Shown: in pieces, positions 59,616-64,000 of the stretch
Numbering within the stretch: the first letter of the stretch is position 1
Layout: every line of letters starts with the position of its first letter
Source: Aquilaria yunnanensis
Lineage: Eukaryota; Streptophyta; Magnoliopsida; Malvales; Thymelaeaceae
Direction of reading: 5' to 3'
DNA: 64,000 nucleotides
Assembly: GCA_039654915.1 (NCBI GenBank)
Contig: CM077598.1
Coordinates: forward strand, 72,940,041-73,004,040
Translations under genes and position numbers: made by a program
The notes under the pieces: generated by a model
Told to the model about the DNA's origin: nothing
The model's database searches: none
What the model saw: only the letters and a program-made list of their open reading frames with translations

Positions 59616-61137
59616 ATGGCTGGAGATTCTGCCGACTACTACAAGAGTCTCTTCCTTGGTCAGGTAGAGAAGGGAGAACAGGCGAAGAAAAATGGCTCCA
59701 AAAGACGTAAGTCTACTGGGAGCGGACCGTCTTCGGCCAAGAAGTCCAAGAAGAGAGCCCTTACTCCACCTTCGGAAGATGTGGTGGAGGTTGATGAAGT
59801 TATTGGTGCCTCCACCAAGGCTGTTATCTCAACTGATGTGATAACCAGTTCCACCGACGCGGCTGCAACCTTCGCCATGGTTGATGTCATTCCAATATCT
59901 ACCAGGGTTGCTGCCTCTTCCGAAGTAGCTGCAACATCTTCTGAGGCTGTTGGTGCTGCAACCGAGGTGCCCGCTGGAGTAGTCACCCTTTTCACTCCGT
60001 TGAGTCCTACCTCATCGGTGGAGCTTTTAGGCTCTTTGCCTAAGAGTCCTACTGCTAAAAGGCTGGGGAGACGCCGCAAGGATAGGGGCAAGCATGCTCC
60101 GGCCTTTTTGGAGGAGACAACCGGGGTTGCGTTAGGTTTACGTCGAATCCTCTTTTGGAACTTACTCCCTTATAACTTGTGTTTTCGAGGAGCTCTTTCT
60201 GACTTACGCCCCTCCGTTTTACAGAGGACCAAGCAGCTCCAGTATGGATAACTGATCATGCCCGAAGAAGGGCCCTTCGGGACTCCCTTCTCCCACAGGA
60301 TAAAGTTCCGAGGGAGCCGTTTTGGTCCTTCACGGAGGACATGAACTTGTTCTCCGGGGATTGCCAAGAGATGGCTCCCCAGATGGCGAGGGGTATTCTC
60401 ACTGAGGCTTCTTCTAAGGCGGTTGCCGAGGAGTGCGCTTCTGGAGACATTCTTGCCGCTAGAGTCTCTGAGCGCGCCGCTCAGGTGATCCTTTTGGCCT
60501 CCTCTCTCTTGCCCAAGTGTTCTGCCTTCCCTTATGCTGCTTTTACTGAGGATTTTCTCCTTCTCCTTTGCAGCTTTTGGGGTATAGTGAGCACCTCCGA
60601 ATTTGGGCGGCGGAGCAGTCTTCTGCCCAAGCTCGGGCTGAAAGTGAACTGGAGAAGGCCAGGCTTTTCCGTGTTAACTTGGACATAGCGAATGTCGAGT
60701 TAATGCGCATAGCCAGGGAGAAGGTGTCTTTGCTCCGGGATGAGTTCTTGATAGGCCAATCAGACCTTTTGAAGGACTTTTCTTGTAAAATGCACGACCT
60801 TGGCAAAGAGGCTGTGCGTTTGACTTCGGCCAATGAGACTTTTCGGAAGGAGAAAGAAAAGGAAGCTGCCCTTCTGAAGAGAACTCTTGCCGAAAAAGCG
60901 TCTCTTCAAGCCCGGGTTTATTTTCTGAGGAGGAGTGCGGCAAAAAGGAGGAACGCGAAGGGACTGGTGCGAAGGATAGCCGATCTAAAGGAGGAGGTCC
61001 TGGGTCTCGAGAAAAAGGTTGTTGTTCTTGAGAATGAGGCAGACTTGCTGGACGTAGAACGAGACAAAGCAGCCCAAATGTCGAAGGTGTCCTTTCAGGA
61101 CGGTTTTTGTCTAGCTCGCCATCAATTTCTACAATGA
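59616..61137 (+). CDS. Tat B antisense ORF protein, spliced, coiled-coil rich
   Basis: Three segments join in phase 0: 59616-60125, 60227-60484 and 60574-61137 (1332 nt, 443 aa), with GT donors (60126, 60485) and AG acceptors (ending at 60226 and 60573). The start is 'MAGDSADYYKSLF', then a Lys/Arg-rich stretch that may be a nuclear signal. A Ser/Thr/Ala/Val-rich linker follows, then 'AAPVWITDHARRRALRDSLL', and a long coiled coil rich in Glu, Lys and Leu. Plant Tat elements carry such ORFs antisense between pol and 3' LTR. They often have an N-terminal 'gypsy type transposon' domain, which is absent here. After the TGA-TAA pair at 61135-61140 the same frame stays open to TAG at 61306-61308. 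The role is unknown. The exon model is inferred from frame and splice signals only. Confidence 0.55.
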
Positions 61138-62184
61138 TAACCGGACCTCGAGACCTCCTTTCTTTCGGCCATGGATATTCCCGCGGGTCCTCGGTGGGCT
61201 TGGTCGAAAGCTGATCACCTCAACCTGCCACCTGTTCCTTTTCTTGCGCCGAGGGCGACGGCTAAAGACACGGGAGCGGGAACTTCTCGCGTCGCCGGGG
61301 ATCCTTAGATATTCTAGGGTTTTTTGTACCCTTCTTGTATCAAAGACTTTCTTTAATGGATTCCTCCTTATTTCTTCACTTTGAGCCATTTTTTGTTTTT
61401 CCAGTTGCCCTGGCCACTTTCGGCTAGGGGAGTTTCGGGGAACCACTCCCTGGCCTTTCTGCTGGCCGACCTCGTTTTTTCGGCTATCAAAGACTTTTCA
61501 GGCGAACACTTAGATTGCCTTTGATGGATGCCATGCCGCCCTTCTCTTTAGAGAAGGAAAACGTAGCCTTTGAGTATGCTTGCTTTAGCCTTGTTCGGCA
61601 GGTAACCTGTGCAGGAGAAAAGAGAAATTTCTCTAAGTACAGCCTTTTTACTTAAAAATTCTAAGTACGGAATGAAATTCTAAATGTAGAATTCTGCAAT
61701 TTTCTCCCTTTGATGCTGCCAAGCTGATAATGCTTTCTTTTGGACCTCGCCCTTAATCAAGCGAGGTTGTTTTGGTGGGCGAAGTTCTCCCCTGAGATAG
61801 TCCTCGAGTGTCTGTCTTGGCCCATTCGGAGAATGAGATCTCCTTTTGGCGTTCAACGCACTTTTGCGCCTATGGCCACCTTTTACGGAGAAAACATTTC
61901 TCCAGAGCTCGTTTACGCTTTAGGGAGTGGCTCGATTTTGGTTCCCCATTTCGAAGCTACTTCTTTCTTGGCCGTGCCTTCTTCCCGAACTTGTTCTCTT
62001 TTGGGTGGTGAATTTCAGCTGTTAAACCAACCGGGAAGCGAGGTCTTTTTCCTTAGCGGCCGAAGTTCTCCTATGAGGTAATTCTCGAGATTCGGCATTT
62101 GGCCTTTCAGGGAACGAGGTCTACTTTTGGTGTTGGCGGAATTTTGCGCCCATGGTCGCCTTTTTCGGAGAAGACACCTCTCCT
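61138..62184. other. Tat B 3' untranslated region, part 1
   Basis: 61141-61308 could be an extension of the antisense ORF. After that I see no coding. A 'GAAGTTCTCC' unit starts at 61781 and, in diverged form, at 62062; these are older members of the tandem array that follows. Confidence 0.5.
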
Positions 62185-62660
62185 GAGCTCGTTCATGCTC
62201 CGGGGAATGGCTCGAGTTTGGTGGCCGAAGTTCTCCCCTGAGTTTGGTGGCCGAAGTTATCCCTTGAGATAGTCCTCGGGGGTCTGTCTTCGGCCTTTCG
62301 GAGAACGAGATCTCTTTTTGGCATTCGGCGCCATTTTGCGCTAACGACCACCTTTTACGGAGAAAACACTTCTCCTGGGCTTATTCATGCTTCAGGGAAT
62401 AACTCAGGTTCGGTTCTTCCCGAGCTCGTTCTTCGTTCCTGAGCTCGTTCATGCTCCGGGGAATGGCTCGAGTTTGGTGGCCGAAGTTCTCCCCTGAGTT
62501 TGGTGGCCGAAGTTCTCCCCTGAGATAGTCCTCGGGGGTCTGTCTTCGGCCTTTCGGAGAATGAGATCTCTCTTTGGCGTTCGGCACAATTTTGCACTAA
62601 CGGCCACCTTTTACGGAGAAAACACTTCTCCTGGACAGTCGTTCTTTACTTGATAGCTGT
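62185..62660. repeat. Tandem repeat, period about 256 bp, in Tat B 3' region
   Basis: 62185-62400 and 62441-62660 are nearly identical in long stretches at an offset of 256 bp: a 'GAGCTCGTTCATGCTCCGG' block, a doubled 26-bp subunit with GGCCGAAGTTCTCCCCTGAG, and a 'CGGAGAAAACACTTCTCCTGG' end. Weaker copies lie upstream. Tandem repeats in the 3' region of Tat/Ogre elements are known as a source of satellite DNA. Confidence 0.85.
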
Positions 62661-64000
62661 ATTGCTCCAAGTAGGCACTGGTCTTTGCAGGTGAGTATTT
62701 TTTGTGGTTTTCCGGGAAGTTTGTCTGATTATTCCCACAAGGAATTTCCTCGACCATTTTGGACCTTCTCCCCTTATGCCCAATTCTATTCAGGGGCTCC
62801 ACTTGCTTGTTGCTTTAGAACTGAGCTGGTGGACCGGAATGTCATTCCTCTCCGAGGCCAATGGCAGACTTTTTGGCCTCCTTCGTCTAAAGACTGAAGC
62901 CATTATGCTACCGGCAATAATATGCCATCTTTGTGCGTCATGTTCCTTTAGGCAGGCTTTTGTATATCTTTTGCTTGCTTAATCAGTAGGAGTTCTGCGC
63001 CTTGTCTCGTGAAATGAAGTACTTTTACTGCTTTCTCATAGCATTATACTTCAGGCGTTGCTGACAGTGGGCCATTTTTTCCCCCCCTTCTTCTTCTCTT
63101 TTTTCTTCTAGAGGGCTGAGGGCGATCTCTCGGTGTTACTCATTCTGACGGGAGTCTTTCGGGCATTCTATTCTGAAGGCAGTTTTTCAGGTGCTGGTGC
63201 ATTTTTGGCCATTTTCGCCCATTTTGGACAAATTTTGTTCACACCTCTTTTTTGCGCGTTGTTCTGCACCTCTTTCTGCTGATGCCTTTCTATAATGGGC
63301 CTGGGCTTCCCTACCGATGTCCTTCCTCCTCAATCAAGGAAGACTGTCTGGAACATTTTCTGTACTTTCCGCCATTTCATGAAGATTTTTTCAGGCTTGC
63401 TGGGAGACGCCACTTTTCGGGGCATTTTTTGCATTCATTACCACTTCGTGAGGGAGAAGCCTTTTTGTGGGGTTCTTCCTTTGTCCTATATTTTCATTCC
63501 TAGCAAGTGCCGAACTTGGGTGGTCCAACACTTTGTTAATCGAATATGCTAACTCAGGTGACTTCCCTATCCTCGGGCCTCCGAGGTGCCGCTCCCGCGC
63601 CGCAGTGTTTTTTGCGCCTGGCATTTCTTCGGCTGGGGGCTCCTTCTTTTAGATTTCACCTATATTCGGTCCTCGTTGGATTTTCCTTTTTTCTGGTTTT
63701 GGGATTTTCGGTAATAGTCTGCTAGTGGTTTGGGGTTATATATTGCTCCCCTAGACTTGTGCGCGATGCAGTATCTTTGGAGTTCGGCGCGCTTGCGCGT
63801 TTACTCTATTCCTTCTGACGACGCGCGGTGGTGACTCCTCTTTGAACGGTGGTGGTGTGTCCGTTGGAGTAGGATCATAACCTTTTGCCCGCTTAACATC
63901 AATGCGTAAGCGTCTTTTCAGGGTGGTGGGCTTGGTTTTGCTGTCTGAGGAACAGCAACCTTTCTTTGGCCCGAACTCTTCTGACGGGAGGGGTCTAGAC
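62661..64000. other. Tat B internal sequence, nothing recognised
   Basis: I could not identify pol domains on the minus strand or a gene on the plus strand. The open frames here are short and have no familiar motifs. Confidence 0.4.

Larger units (their letters stand above)
58054..64000 (-). mobile_element. Ty3-gypsy Tat-type element B, 3' part (right end outside window)
   Basis: A 3' LTR (58054-58936) and polypurine tract define the minus-strand left end. The internal part runs to the right edge: an antisense ORF on the plus strand, a tandem-repeat tract, and further non-coding sequence. Its LTR shares several blocks with Tat A (for instance the 'GGGGAGGAGCCTCC.ACGCCCAA' stretch), so A and B are related families. 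pol is not reached inside the window, so the 3' region exceeds 5 kb. The base composition is higher in GC than in the middle of the window. Confidence 0.8.

Noticed and set aside
61781..62660. CRISPR-like or bacterial repeat array
   Set aside because: Period and unit structure are those of a tandem satellite-type repeat within a plant retroelement; there are no short direct repeats with unique spacers.

Overview
The window is nuclear DNA from a flowering plant. The evidence is one intron-containing plant gene (an ALKBH9-type RNA demethylase, minus strand, 53.4-57.1 kb, six exons with clean GT-AG junctions), an intronic Stowaway MITE, and a dense set of plant LTR retrotransposons (Ty1-copia, Ty3-gypsy Tat type, long LTRs resembling Del/Tekay). 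I cannot resolve the species or decide between monocot and eudicot. There is no prokaryotic or organellar content, no CRISPR array, and I saw no tRNA or rRNA gene.

Layout. 1-15.0 kb: two copies of one Ty1-copia family head to head. Copy 1 (minus strand, left end outside the window) appears to have jumped into the 5' LTR of copy 2 (plus strand), giving an inverted repeat with arms of about 6.7 kb. 15.0-18.1 kb: the decayed antisense ORF of a Tat-type gypsy element and a candidate LTR. 18.4-18.95 kb: a broken relative of the plant 'probable F-box protein At4g22030' family. 20.75-22.0 kb: a decayed gypsy pol. 23.15-23.4 kb: a LINE-type RNase H fragment. 22-27.4 kb: otherwise AT-rich DNA with microsatellites and an old low-copy repeat.

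27.45-51.6 kb is one nested stack. A hAT DNA transposon (about 3.1 kb when its insertions are subtracted) is bounded by 8-bp target duplications matching at 7 of 8 positions. It is split inside its transposase gene by a Tat-type gypsy element (29792-50825, flanked by 5-bp duplications matching at 4 of 5). The Tat element is split by a copia composite (30705-43345) and by a Del-like LTR fragment (44310-46325). The copia composite is split again by a 2295-bp solo LTR with a perfect 5-bp duplication. The order of insertion can be read directly: hAT, then Tat, then copia, then solo LTR.

51.6-53.4 kb is AT-rich flank. 53.4-57.1 kb holds the ALKBH9-like gene, the only gene that looks intact. 58.05-64 kb is the 3' part of a second Tat element (minus strand), with its 3' LTR, a spliced antisense ORF with its own TATA box, and a tandem-repeat tract.

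For function, the points to note are the intact m6A-eraser-like gene among retroelements, and two inverted copia arrangements whose transcripts could fold into long double-stranded RNA. All retroelement and transposase coding regions show inactivating changes, except that copia copy 2 has a single nonsense codon in an otherwise open 1323-codon gag-pol frame.
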